Source: Cycas panzhihuaensis (taxonomy: Eukaryota; Cycadophyta). Taken from it: 64,000 nt of DNA. Numbering within the stretch: position 1 is the first letter of the stretch; each line of letters begins with the position of its first letter. Where the stretch lies: contig CM041465.1 of assembly GCA_023213395.1 (NCBI GenBank), positions 109,871,741 through 109,935,740 of the forward strand. Direction: 5' to 3'. The position numbers and the translations under genes were made by a program. Of the stretch, positions 32,207-43,090 are shown piece after piece. The notes below the pieces were generated by a model, which did no database searches, was not told the DNA's origin, and saw only the letters and a list, made by a program, of their open reading frames with translations.

Positions 32207-33364
32207 TATTTCTCAGCTACCGGGAATGGATACAGATAGGTTGACTCAGGTAAGCATAGGTATGCTTCTTCCTTTTCACTTTTATTATTTCTTTAGAAAG
32301 GTTGAAAAAAGTATTACCTCATTGTATAACTGACTGCTTCATTTGTATGATCACCTTGCATCCATTTGGCTTAATCATACTACTTATCGTATTGTAAGCC
32401 TATGACGACCAGTGGGACCTACCTTTCCATAAGGCAGGCATCCCCATGGCACTCTTCGACCCTCTGTGCTACCTCTACACTGCCTTAAGCCTTACTTGAT
32501 TTGTATGACCCATTCATACCCTGACCTCGCGTCCTTATCATGACGTTTCCAGGACCTCTTTTGGCCTTGTTTACATACCTTACGGGTGTCCCTAGCCACA
32601 GGCGGTGGGGCTGCACCTCTCGTGCTGCCACATCAACGTTTTAGGCTCCCAAAACCCAGATTATTGCCATTCTGGCTTTCTGGTCCTGCACCATTGTAAA
32701 CTTAGCGATACCACAAATTTTACCGTGGTACTACAAAGTTTACCATGGTGCAACTATTGCAACTTATTTTTAAAAAACTATCATGCCAATTCTCGCTTTT
32801 TCTATGGAATTGCCACGTGGCCTCACATCCAGCTCAGCCCTATTCACTTGTTTAGGGTTGAGATGGGCATAAATCTTAAAATCATCATTAATTTACCTCT
32901 CTTGGATCTCTTGGCTCTCCAACATCATCTTCTACTGCTACAGTTCCTGCTCTTGTCTTCTATCCTTTCATAGGTGTGCCTGCACACTTGTGTTTCCTGC
33001 TGCTCTAGTCTAGGATCCACCTCCAACGACTCTTCTCTATGGTAGGAAGTTCCTCTCCAGGCACTCTCAAGCAAGTTTTACATGGTTCTCTTCCAAATAC
33101 GCCCCAGTAAGTGTCTCCTATAGCCATCCTTAGGGAATCCTCCTACAAACTTTGTAGGGACTCTTCTTCTTTACTAGTTGTAGGGGTAAACCTACACTAG
33201 ACTTAGCCCAACAGGTACTATAGGTCCTATCTTTAGAGTTTATTGTATATTATTTCCATATCAGACCCCTTTCCAAGTGTATTTTCTCACATTCTTCCCG
33301 TTTGGCTGTAGTAAACATTGTTTCCTTTGAGTTTAGCCCTGTACCTTCTTATTTTCATCATTTC
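32207..33364 (+). repeat. 5' LTR of T3, first part
   Basis: Reverse-complement homolog of the right part of the T2 LTR: TACCGGGAATGGATACAGAT, ACTCAGGTAAGC (donor-like word at 32247-32254) and the G-box GCCACGTGGC at 32812-32821. It is interrupted at 33364, after ATTTC, by the chromovirus array. The alignment resumes at 57117. Confidence 0.85.
33360..33364. repeat. Target site duplication, left copy (ATTTC), of the chromovirus array
   Basis: ATTTC directly precedes LTR1 and is repeated at 57112-57116 directly after LTR5. None of the inner LTR junctions has it. Confidence 0.88.
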
Positions 33365-34418
33365 TGATCCAGGAGGATCTACCATATGTTTACAGGATGC
33401 GGAAAATGCTAGGCATTGGCATAACTAAAAGAGATATGGCCAAATGGTATAAAAATTCTATGAAATTTTGTTTAAAGAGATAAGACACATCTCACTAGAT
33501 GTGTACGAAAGGTGGGGTTCAAAAAATATCATTTGATTAGAGTTCAAGCCTTGTCTTTGCATAAAAATTAATCCCACAGTTAGCAGAAAAAAAAATAGAA
33601 AATATATATTTTGATTATATGAATAGAAACATATCCAAATGACATCAAAATGAGATAAAATTTTGAGGAAGCAGAGGAGACATGTGTTCCTATACGTGTA
33701 CAAAATTTAAGCTAAATTGGAGTCCGTTAAGGTTAGTTACAAGCTGCAACTTTTAAGAATTGTATGAAGGCCACTTGGACAGCAGAAAAACAGCAAATAC
33801 ATATTATTATTAAATGAATAAAAATGAAGTCAAATGACATCCAAATCAGCTAAAAATTTGAGGAAGCTTAGGGGACATACGTTCCTATACGTGTACCAAA
33901 TTTGAGTCAAATTAGAGTATGTTAAGATCTGTTACAAACTATAACTTTTTAAGAATTGTATGAAGGCCACTTGGACAACATGCATTCTGGTGGTTAGTGG
34001 TTATACTTGCATGATTGCCACACTAAACATGCAATTCAGGTTTCTTTCTATAAATTGAGCCCTTCTACAGGTTGGAGAGGTGGTTCTTGGAGACTTGACT
34101 TGGGAAGCATCCTTGGAGAAGCATTTGGAGGGTTGGAATCCCCCTTATGGTATAATTGTAACATTTATTCCTTGTAATTTTACCATTCTTTTGCTAGTTG
34201 ATTTCTCCACCATTAAATGGAGATTTTCATGGTTTAATAAAAGTATTACTCATCATAATTTTGGATCAATGTCAAGAATAATTGATTTGGTGTAGAATTT
34301 TCCTTTCATGGGCTCATTGTTGTTTTGATGTTATTAAGCTTTCTACACTAACTCCCAGGATCTCAAGGAGGAAAGGTTGATAATTGATTTCTTCACCAAC
34401 TAAGCTCTTTTGGGATCA
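33365..34418 (+). repeat. LTR1 (outer left) of the chromovirus array
   Basis: 1054 bp. U3 has a perfect 8-bp stem ACACATCT/AGATGTGT with loop CACT (33485-33504). It also has two diverged direct repeats of about 199 bases (33583-33781 and 33782-33979). A TATA box TATAAAT is at 34049-34055 and AATAAA at 34236-34241. It shares variants with LTR5 (GGACAGCAG, GGTTAGTGGTT, CCCAGGATC) that the three inner LTRs lack. Confidence 0.93.
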
Positions 34419-34423
34419 TATTT

Positions 34424-34437
34424 TGGTATCAGAGCCT
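34424..34437 (+). promoter_or_regulatory. Primer-binding site, copy 1
   Basis: TGGTATCAGAGCCT, five bases after LTR1, is a full match to the plant initiator-Met complement TGGTATCAGAGC. The other three copies read TGGTATCGAGCC at the same place. Confidence 0.9.
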
Positions 34438-34461
34438 CTGATCTTTGTTGTAGGGACTTGA

Positions 34462-35480
34462 ATGGTACAAACAAGGAAAGGATACAAAGAGAAAGATGAA
34501 GACTTTCTTGTGTTGCAATCACCAAGGAGACAAAGAAAGAATCCAAGCACCATGGCTGAAAAAGAAGATGGAGAAATTAGATTTGAAAGGCTTGAGAAGA
34601 ACATTGAAGCCTTGATGCAAATGATGACCCACCTTCTACCTCTAGTCAAAGGAAAAGGCAAAGAGAAGGAATTTGAAGGAGGATCCACATATGACCACGA
34701 CCATGAAGAGGAAGAGGAGGAGACCTTAAAGCACTCTTTTGAAGAAAGCAAGGGTACTTCATCTCATCAACCCTTCAAGGTGGAGGCAAAGTTGGATATT
34801 CCAACTTATGATGGAGAGGTAAATGCTGAAAAGTTGGACCATTGGTTGGATCAACTTGAAACCTACTTCACAATCTATGCTTATAGTAATGCTCAAAAGC
34901 TTTCATTTGCTAAATTTGAAGTTGTGTAAACATGCATTGACATGGTGGAATGCATATTTAAAGACTCATGATGTATCTTCTTTTTCATGGAGGGATTTTA
35001 AGAAAATAATAAAGAAGCAATTCTACCCCATAGGTCATGAGGAAGACCAATGGGTCACTTGGCAATATTTACGCCAAGGGAGAGGTGTAAGTGTCCAAGA
35101 CTATACTTCTTTATTTTTTAGGCATGGCATGCTACTTGGTATTAATATGGATGAACATGTCACTCTTATGAAATTCATTGGAGGATTACATGAATACATA
35201 AGGAAGGAACTAAGGCTTTTAAGGTTCAATCCATTGGAGAAACAAGTAGGATGGCTATGGCAATAGAAAGTAAAAGTAAGAAATCTACATTCATGTCTAA
35301 AGATTCTACTTTTACTTCTAATAAGTATGAAAAGAATCCTAAATGGCACTCATCAAAAGGCAAGAAGGAAAGAAGAAAAGAACTAATTTTGTTAAAAGTT
35401 CTAACTATTGTCGACATTGTGATATTAGTGGTCATATTACGAAAGTGTTGGAAGTTGCATCCGAACTAAAGCGAAAGCAT
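34462..35480 (+). pseudogene. gag, chromovirus copy 1
   Basis: Gag builds the particle and packages RNA. The start is ATG 34462 (MVQTRKGYKEK), the same in all four copies. An acidic stretch of about seven Glu lies near residue 82. The capsid core follows: LDIPTYDGEVNAEKLDHWLD, ALTWWNAYLKTHDVSSFSW and QYLRQGRGVSVQDYTSLFF. A nucleocapsid knuckle YCRHCDISGH (from 35406; C-X2-C-X4-H visible) has its fourth Cys out of frame. Breaks in this copy: an extra base near 34910 (AAATTTGAAGTTG in place of GGCTCAAGTT) and a missing base before the last Cys. The frame otherwise continues into protease, so gag and pol may have formed one ORF. Confidence 0.8.
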
Positions 35481-37396
35481 ATCAAGGATATGGAATTAAG
35501 AAAGAAGGAAAAAGGAAAGCACTACTTTACGAGGTGGAGATTCAAAGTGAAGGAGAAGAAGAGAAGGTCACTCTACTTACAAATTATGAAGATGATGCTA
35601 CAAGGGAGGAACTATTTCACTTAAAGCTTCAAGTGGGAAATAGTATGATTGGTGCCATTATAGATCCAGGAAGCCAAAAGAATTTGATCTCAGAAAGTTT
35701 GGTAAAGAGCATTGGTTTAGTAACTACTCCTCACCCTCATCCATATCCTCTTGGTTGGATCCATAAAGATGTGAAAATGCAAATATCAAAGCAATGTACG
35801 CTTAAATTTTCCATCACTAATGATTTTGTTGATGAGGTAATATGTGATGTGGTGCCACTTTGGATGTATGCCATGTTGTGCTTGGAAGTCCCTACTTGTG
35901 GGATCGAGATGCACTCTTCTATCGAAGGGAGAGAAAGTATCGATTGATGAAGGATAACAAGGGCTTCATCATAAAGGCCACAAAGAAGCACTTGGATAAG
36001 ATAGCATTAATTTCAGCTACTCAAGCAAAAGGATGATCAATGCATGTGGTAAATTTGTCATCTTAATGGTAAGGAGAAAAGAAGAGCCAAGAGATGAAGA
36101 AGGTCCTTCTACTCACACTCTTCTTATATCACCTAAACAAATGCAACAAATTGAGGAGTTAAAGACAAGGTATGATATTCTATTTCAACATGTTGATGGG
36201 CTTCCACCAAAGAGAAAGATAGAGCATGAAATCACTCTTGTAGGAGATGCACCATTACCTAATGTTGCTTTGTATAGGCACTCCATTGTAGAAAATAATG
36301 AGATAAAGAGGCAAGTTGAGGAGTTGCTTGATCAAGGGGTCATAAGACCTTCATGTTCACCTTGTGGGTCACCAATTGTCTTGGTGCCTAAGAAGGATGC
36401 AGGATGGAGAATGTGTATAGATTTTCGTGCTTTGAATAAAATTACAATTAAAAATCGCTACCCTTTGCCTCGTATAGATGATTTGCTTGATCAAATCTGA
36501 CATGCTTGTTATTTCACTAAATTGGATTTAAAAAGTGGTTATCACCAAGTTAGGGTCAAGGAGGAGGACACATGGAAGACGGCCTTCAAAACAAAGCAAG
36601 GACTCTTTGAATGGATGGTTATGCCTTTCGGATTGTGTAATGCTCTGCAACATACATGAGGCTAATGAATGAAATATTAAGGCCTTACTTGGATAATTTT
36701 GTTGTTGTCTATCTTGATGACATTTTTATTTTAAGCAACACATGGGAGGAACATTTGCAAAGACATAGAAGAAGTTTTAAAGACTATGGCTAAGCATCAT
36801 TTGAAGCTTAATGTGAAGAAGTGTGAATTTGGCAAGGAGAACTTGATCTTCTTAGGCTTTGTGGTTGGAGGAGGAAAGTTGAGCATTGATCCACTCAAGA
36901 CTCAAGCCATCCTCAAATGGCCTAGGCCAACAAACATCACAGAGGTGAGAAGTTTTTTAGGAGCTTGTCAATACTTGAGAAAGTTCATTCTTCATTTCTC
37001 ACAGGTTGCAGCACCTCTACATGGATTGACAAAATCTAGTAGAAAGTTTACTTGGGGTTCCAAGGAGGAAGAAGCCTTTCTTCTTTTAAAGAAGAAAATT
37101 TGTGAAGCTTAGGTTTTTGGCAATGCCAAATTTGCAAAGGCCTTTGAAGTCGGGCGATGCAGTGGAATTGCGATGGATGCTGTCCGGCTTCAAGATGGGA
37201 AGCCTATTGCGTACCATTCGGAAGTCTTCACCCCTCAAGTGAAGAACTACCCAACATATGATCGAGAAATGCTCGCACTTCATCAAGCATGCAAGCATTG
37301 GAGGTCATACTTGCTCGGAAAAGAGGTTGTAGTTCATACCGATCATAAGCCTCTTCAATTTTTACAAACTCAAAGTAAATTACAGTAAGCAGGACA
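35481..37396 (+). pseudogene. protease-RT-RNase H, chromovirus copy 1
   Basis: The protease active site reads IIDPGSQKNLIS with Asp at 35663-35665; Pro follows Asp where Ser or Thr is usual. RT starts from [11 protein letters not shown] near 36198. The block [20 protein letters not shown] follows (36412-36470), then a stop at 36498-36500 where the other copies have CAA or AAG. YLDD is at 36710-36721. The RNase H hybrid-binding region runs 36786-37388 (YDREMLALHQACKHWRSYLL, then HTDHKPLQF). The DASG-like first Asp block is garbled near 37150 (GTCGGGCGATGC). Extra lesions: two additional bases near 35860 (CCACTTTGGATG) and a lost C at 36643. Confidence 0.8.
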
Positions 37397-38600
37397 ATTG
37401 AAGTGGATGAGTTATTTACAACAATTCAATATTGTAATTAAGTATAAAAAGGGATCTAATAACAAAATTGCTGATATGTTATCTAGACCACCTTGTTCCA
37501 CTTCTTCTTCTACTTTTATTTGTAGTTCTCTTATGAGTTTGCAGGTGGAACCAATGCATCATGAAGAGTACAAAGACTTGTACCATGAAGATGAAGCTTT
37601 GAAGGAAGAATTAGAGAACTTAGTGAAAGGAAGACCTTCCCAGCTTGCTTGGAAGGATGGTCTACTTTTCAAAGGGGAGCAGCTCTATGTTCCATCAAAA
37701 GGAGACAAGATCAAGTGGCTTAGAGAAGCCCATACTTCTAAAGTAGCTGGTCACTTTGGTATAGAGAATACTTTAGCGAACTTGAGAAGATATGTTGTAT
37801 GGCCAAAAATGCAAAATGATGTAAAAATATGTAAAAGGATGTGTAATGTAATACTTCTAAGCCTTCTTCTAGAAAATTAGGATTGTATACACCACTACCT
37901 ATTCCCACTAGGCCTTGGGAAAGTATCTTCATTGATTTTTTAGGGGGACTTCCCATGACTAGGAAGGGACATGATTATCTTTTTGTTGTTGTAGATAGGT
38001 TTAGTAAAATGATATGTCTAATACCTTGTAAAAAGACAATCACAGGTACAGGAGCAGCTGAGTTATTCTTCGAGCATGTATGGAAGAATTTTGGCTTGCC
38101 TTCTTCCATCATTTCAGATCGGGACACTCGATTCCTTTCATCATTTTGGAAGTCACTATGGGAGATGATGGATACCAAATTGAAGAGGAGTACAAGTTTC
38201 CATCCTCAAACAAATGGACAAACCAAGTAGTGAATGTAACTTTGGTACATCTATTGAGGATACAATTCCAAGCATCCAAAGACTTGGGATGAATCATTGG
38301 CTTTTCTACAATTTCCTTTTAATAGAGCAATGCATGCATCACACTCTAAAGCACCTTTTGAAGTTTGTTTGGGATACTTACCTCAAAGTCCATTTGACTT
38401 GGAGTTTTCCATGCAAGCTAAGGAAGGATCCGTCAAAGAGAAGGAGGAGCATGACAAGGCTTTAAGATACTTGAGAAGATCCAGAGAGTCCACAAAGAAG
38501 TACATGATCAACTTCTAAGGACTCAACAAAAGTACAAGGAAAGACATGACAAGCATAAGCAAGAGTGTACTTTCCAAGAAGGAGATTTAGTATGGTTATA
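37397..38600 (+). pseudogene. integrase, chromovirus copy 1
   Basis: Integrase inserts the cDNA. The HHCC module starts AHTSKVAGHFGIE (near 37728), but the two Cys are lost from frame by deletions at 37823-37850. The core has FIDFLGGLP (first Asp, near 37930) and SDRDTRF (second Asp, near 38115). At the third catalytic position the family motif is NGQTEVVN. Here the codons read ...caa acc aag tag, a one-base loss that removes the Glu and gives a stop at 38228-38230. The rest of the core and the helical link region (VHKEVHDQLLRTQQKYKERH in other copies) continue in other frames to about 38600. Confidence 0.8.
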
Positions 38601-38601
38601 C

Positions 38602-39000
38602 TTGAGCAAGGAGAGGTTAACAGGAGAAGGTAAGAAACTCAAACCTATAAGGTATGGACCATTCAAGATTTTGAGAAAAGTAGGTGGCAATGCTTTCCAA
38701 CTTGATCTTCCACCTTATATGCAAATATATTCAGTAGTAAATGCTGAATACTTAAAACTCTTTGAGCCCTCCATGCTAGATAAGGAACAAGACCAGTTCA
38801 CTTTACCTTCAGTTGATGATTTGTATTTGGAAAGTGAGGAGCCTCTCAAGGAAGATTGTATCTTGGAGAGAAAATCTACCAAAACAAGACATAAGACACA
38901 TGAATCTTTCAGGATTGGAGTAGCAGGGAAATTGCCTAGTAAGGCCAAGTGGTTTAGTAGGCAACGAGGAGAACAACACTTGCCCCATCTCCAATTCTAA
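38602..39000 (+). pseudogene. Integrase GPF module and degenerate chromodomain, chromovirus copy 1
   Basis: The open 132-codon stretch reads KPIRYGPFKILRKVGGNAFQ (GPY/F module, about residues 13-32) and SVVNAEYLKLFEPS. After an acidic linker comes DCILERKSTKTRHKT, then GKLPSKAKWFSRQRG, and LPHLQF before the natural stop at 38998-39000. Spacing and words (I-L-x-R-K, L-P-x-x-x-x-x-W, L-P-x-x-x) fit a group-II-like chromodomain lacking the usual V-x-W-K-G strand, which reads RIGVAG here. It would target integration to chromatin; binding ability is uncertain. Confidence 0.65.
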
Positions 39001-39026
39001 GCCAAACAGGAGTTGGCTATTTTTCC

Positions 39027-39042
39027 AAGGAAGGGGGAGCCA
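39027..39042 (+). promoter_or_regulatory. Polypurine tract, copy 1
   Basis: AAGGAAGGGGGAGCCA directly precedes LTR2. Equivalent tracts precede LTR3 (44704-44719), LTR4 (50370-50385, one G replaced by C) and LTR5 (56040-56055). Confidence 0.85.
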
Positions 39043-40098
39043 TGATCCAGGAGGATCTACCATATGTTTACAGGATGCGGAAAATGCTAGGCATTGGCAT
39101 AACTAAAAGAGATATGGCCAAATGGTATCAAAATTCTATGAAATTTTGTTTAAAGGGATAAGACACATCTCACTAGATGTGTACAAAAGGTAGGGTTCAG
39201 AAAATATCATTTGATTAGAGTTCAAGCCTTGTCTTTGCATAAAAATTAATCCCACAGTTAGCAGAAAAAAAAATAGAAAATATATATTTTGATTATATGA
39301 ATAGAAACATGCCCGAATGACATCCAAATGAGCTAATATTTTGAGGAAGGTGAGGATACATACGTTCCTATACGTGTACAAAATTTGAGCTAAATTGGAG
39401 TCCGTTAATGTTAGTTACAAGCCGCAACTTTTAAGAATTGTATGAAGGCCACTTGGATAGCAGAAAAATAGCAAATACATATTATTATTAAATGAATAAA
39501 AATTCAGACAAATGACATCCAAATGAGCTAAGAATTTGAGGAAGATGAGGGGACATACGTTCCTATATGTGTACCAAATATGAGCCAAATTGGAGTACGT
39601 TAATATCTGTTACAAACTGTACCTTGTTAAGAATTGTATGAAGGCCACTTGGACAACATGCATTCTGGTGGTTAGCGGTTATACTTGCATGATTGCCACT
39701 TGTTAAACATGCAATTCAGGTTTCTTTCTATAAATTGAGCCCTTATACAGGTTGGAGAGGTGGTTCTTGGAGACTTGACTTGGGAAGCATCCTTGGAGAA
39801 GCATTTGGAGGGTTGGAATCCCCCTTATGGTATAATTGTAACATTTATTCCTTGTAATTTTACCATTCTTTTGCTAGTTGATTTCTCCACCATTAAATGG
39901 AGATTTTCATGGTTTAATAAAAGTATTACTCATTATACTTTTGGATCAATGTCAAGAATAATTGATTTGGTGTGGAATTTTCCTTTCATGGGCTCATTGT
40001 TGTTTTGATGTTATTGAGCTTTCTACACTAACTCCTGTGATCTCAAGGAGGAAAGGTTGATATTTGATTTTTTCACCAACTAACCTCTTTGGGGATCA
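39043..40098 (+). repeat. LTR2 (inner) of the chromovirus array
   Basis: 1056 bp, TGATCC...GGATCA. It serves as 3' LTR of copy 1 and 5' LTR of copy 2. The hairpin ACACATCT/AGATGTGT is at 39163-39182 and TATAAAT at 39729-39735. It carries the inner-type variants GGATAGCAG, GGTTAGCGGTT and CTGTGATC. Confidence 0.93.
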
Positions 40099-40103
40099 TA
40101 TTT

Positions 40104-40116
40104 TGGTATCGAGCCT
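40104..40116 (+). promoter_or_regulatory. Primer-binding site, copy 2
   Basis: TGGTATCGAGCCT: one base shorter than copy 1 inside the 12-base tRNA match (CAGAG to CGAG). Confidence 0.8.
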
Positions 40117-40139
40117 CGATCTTTGTTGTAGGGACTTGA

Positions 40140-41133
40140 ATGGTACAAACAAGGAAAGGATACAAAGAGAAAGGTGAAGACTTTCTTGTGTTGCAATCAC
40201 CAAGAAGACAAAGAAAGAATCCAAGCACCATGGCTGAAAAAGAAGATGGAGAAATTAGATTTGAAAGGCTTGAGAAGAACATTGAAGCCTTGATGCAAAT
40301 GATGACCCACCTTCTACCTCTAGTCAAAGGAAAAGGCAAAGAGAAGGAATTTGAAGGAGGATCCACATATGACCACGACCATGAAGAGGAAGAGGAGGAG
40401 ACCTTAAAGCACTCTTTTGAAGAAAGCAAGGGTACTTCATCTCATCAACCCTTCAAGGTAGAGGCAAAGTTGGATATTCCAACTTATGATGGAGAGGTAA
40501 ATGCTGAAAAGTTAGACCATTGGTTGGATCAACTTAAAACCTACTTCACAATCTATGCTTATAGTAATGCTCAAAAGCTTTCATTTGCTAGGCTCAAGTT
40601 ATGTAAACATGCATTGACATGGTGGAATGCATATTTAAAGACTCATGATGTATCTTCTTTTTCATGGAGGGATTTTAAGAAAATAATAAAGAAGCAATTC
40701 TACCCCATAGGTCATGAGGAAGACCAATGGGTCACTTGGCAATATTTACGCCAAGGGAGAGGTGTAAGTGTCCAAGACTATACTTCTTTATTTTTTAGGC
40801 ATGGCATGCTACTTGGTATTAATATGGATGAACATGTCACTCTTATGAAATTCATTGGAGGATTACATGAATACATAAGGAAGGAACTAAGGCTTTTTAG
40901 GTTCAATCAATTGGAGAAGCAAGTAGGATGGCTATGGCAATAGAAAGTAAAAGTAAGAAATCTACATTCATGTCTAAAGATTCTACTTTTACTTCTAATA
41001 AGTATGAAAAGAATCCTAAATGGCACTCATCAAAAAGGCAAGAAGGAAAGAAGAAAAGAACTAATTTTGTTAAAAGTTCTAACTATTGTCGACATTGTGA
41101 TATTAGTGGTCATATTACGCAAAGTGTTGGAAG
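40140..41133 (+). pseudogene. gag, chromovirus copy 2
   Basis: The longest uninterrupted gag start here: 267 codons from ATG 40140 through the whole capsid core, ending at TAG 40941-40943 after a frame slip near 40900 (TTTAGGTTCAATC against TTTAAGGTTCAATC). A second frame from 40928 continues correctly through KRTNFVKSSNYCRHCDISGH, so the C-X2-C-X4-H part of the knuckle is in frame with its upstream basic region in this copy. It then loses frame at ACGCAAAGTGTTGG. The basic, Lys-rich stretch before the knuckle is typical of nucleocapsid. Confidence 0.8.
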
Positions 41134-43090
41134 TTGCATCCAGAACTAAAGCCAAAGCATATCAAGGATATGGAATTAAGAAAGAAGGAAAAAGGGAAAG
41201 CACTACTTTCTGAGGTGGAGATTCAAAGTGAAGGAGAAGAAGAGAAGGTCACTCTACTTACAAATTATGAAGATGATGCTACAAGGGAGGAACTATTTCA
41301 CTTAAAGCTTCAAGTGGGAAATAGTATGATTGGTGCCATTATAGATCCGAAGCCAAAAGAATTTGATCTCAGAAAGTTTGGTAAAGAGCATTGGTTTAGT
41401 AACTACTCCTCACCCTCATCCATATCCTCTTGGTTGGATCCATAAAGATGTGAAAATGCAAATATCAAAGCAATGTACGCTTAAATTTTCCATCACTAAT
41501 GATTTTGTTGATGAGGTAATATGTGATGTGGTGCCACTGGATGTATGCCATGTTGTGCTTGGAAGTCCCTACTTGTGGGATCGAGATGCACTCTTCTATC
41601 GAAGGGAGAGAAAGTATCGATTGATGAAGAATAACAAGGGCTTCATCATAAAGGCCACAAAGAAGCACTTGGATAAGATAGCATTAATTTCAGCTACTCA
41701 AGCAAAAAGGATGATCAATGCATGTGGTAAATTTGTCATCTTAATGGTAAGGAGAAAAGAAGAGCCAAGAGATGAAGAAGGTCCTTCTACTCACACTCTT
41801 CTTATATCACCTAAACAAATGCAACAAATTGAGGAGTTAAAGACAAGGTATGATATTCTATTTCAACATGTTGATGGGCTTCCACCAAAGAGAAAGATAG
41901 AGCATGAAATCACTCTTGTAGGAGATGCACCATTACCTAATGTTGCTTTGTATAGGCACTCCATTGTAGAAAATAATGAGATAAAGAGGCAAGTTGAGGA
42001 GTTGCTTGATCAAGGGGTCATAAGACCTTCATGTTCACCTTATGGGTCACCAATTGTCTTGGTGCCTAAGAAGGATGAAGGATGGAGAATGTGTATAGAT
42101 TTTCGTGCTTTGAATAAAATTACAATTAAAAATCGCTACCCTTTGCCTCGTATAGATGATTTGCTTGATCAAATTCAGCATGCTTGTTATTTCACTAAAT
42201 TGGATTTAAAAGTGGTTATCACCAAGTTAGGGTCAAGGAGGAGGACACATGGAAGACGGCCTTCAAAACAAAGCAAGGACTCTTTGAATGGATGGTTATG
42301 CCTTTGATTGTGTAATGCTCCTGCAACATTCATGAGGCTAATGAATGAAATATTAAGGCCTTACTTGGATAATTTTGTTGTTGTCTATCTTGATGACATT
42401 TTGATTTTCAAAGAACACATGGGAGGAACATTTGCAAAGACATTGAAGAAGTTTTAAAGACTATGGCTAAGCATCATTTGAAGCTTAATATGAAGAAGTG
42501 TGAATTTGGCAAGGAGAACTTGATCTTCTTAGGCTTTGTGGTTGGAGGAGGAAAGTTGAACATTGATCCACTCAAGACTCAAGCCATCCTCAAATGGCCT
42601 AGGCCAACAAACATCACGAGGTGAGAAGTTTTTCAGAGCTTGTCAATACTTGAGAAAGTTCATTCTTCATTTCTCACAGTTGCGACACCTCTACATGGAT
42701 TGACAAAATCTAGTAGAAAGTTTACTTGGGGTTCCAAGGAGGAAGAAGCCTTTCTTCTTTTAAAGAAGAAAATTTGTGAAGCACCGGTTTTGGCAATGCC
42801 AAATTTGCAAAGGCCTTTTGAAGTCGAAGGCGATGCAGTGGAAATGCGATGGGAGCTGTCCTTATTCAAGATGGGAAGCCTATTATGCATTATTCGGATG
42901 TCTTCACCCCTCAAGTGAAGAACTACCCAACATATGATCGAGAAATGTTTGCACTTCATCAAGCATGCAAGCATTGGAGGTCATACTTGCTTTCGGAAAA
43001 GAGGTTGTAGTTCATACCGATCATAAGCCTCTTCAATTTTTACAAACTCAAAGTAAATTACAGTAAGCAGGACAATTGAAGTGGATGAGT
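41134..43090 (+). pseudogene. protease-RT-RNase H, chromovirus copy 2
   Basis: The protease active site is damaged: GATCCGAAGCCAAAAG at 41345 lacks two bases of the DPGS block seen in the other copies. The 314-codon frame from 41363 covers the protease end ([20 protein letters not shown]) and RT fingers up to [20 protein letters not shown]. It leaves the correct frame at TTTAAAAGTGG near 42206, one A short. YLDD is at 42386-42397. RNase H (42640-43060) has the Asp block region as GTCGAAGGCGATGCAGTGG and keeps HTDHKPLQF in another frame. At 42306 the CGG of the MPFGL block is missing. Confidence 0.78.

Noticed and set aside
34080-34295. Plus-strand 71-codon frame MVLGDLTWEASLEKHLEGWN repeated in all five LTRs
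   Set aside because: It lies in the R/U5 part of the LTR just after the TATA box and is conserved because LTRs are conserved. It has no recognisable domain, so I did not call it a gene, though a leader peptide cannot be excluded.
34416-34751. Minus-strand frame of 111 codons repeated in all four array copies
   Set aside because: It is the antisense shadow of the gag start (Ser-rich from reversed Lys/Glu codons). Its repetition only reflects the array.
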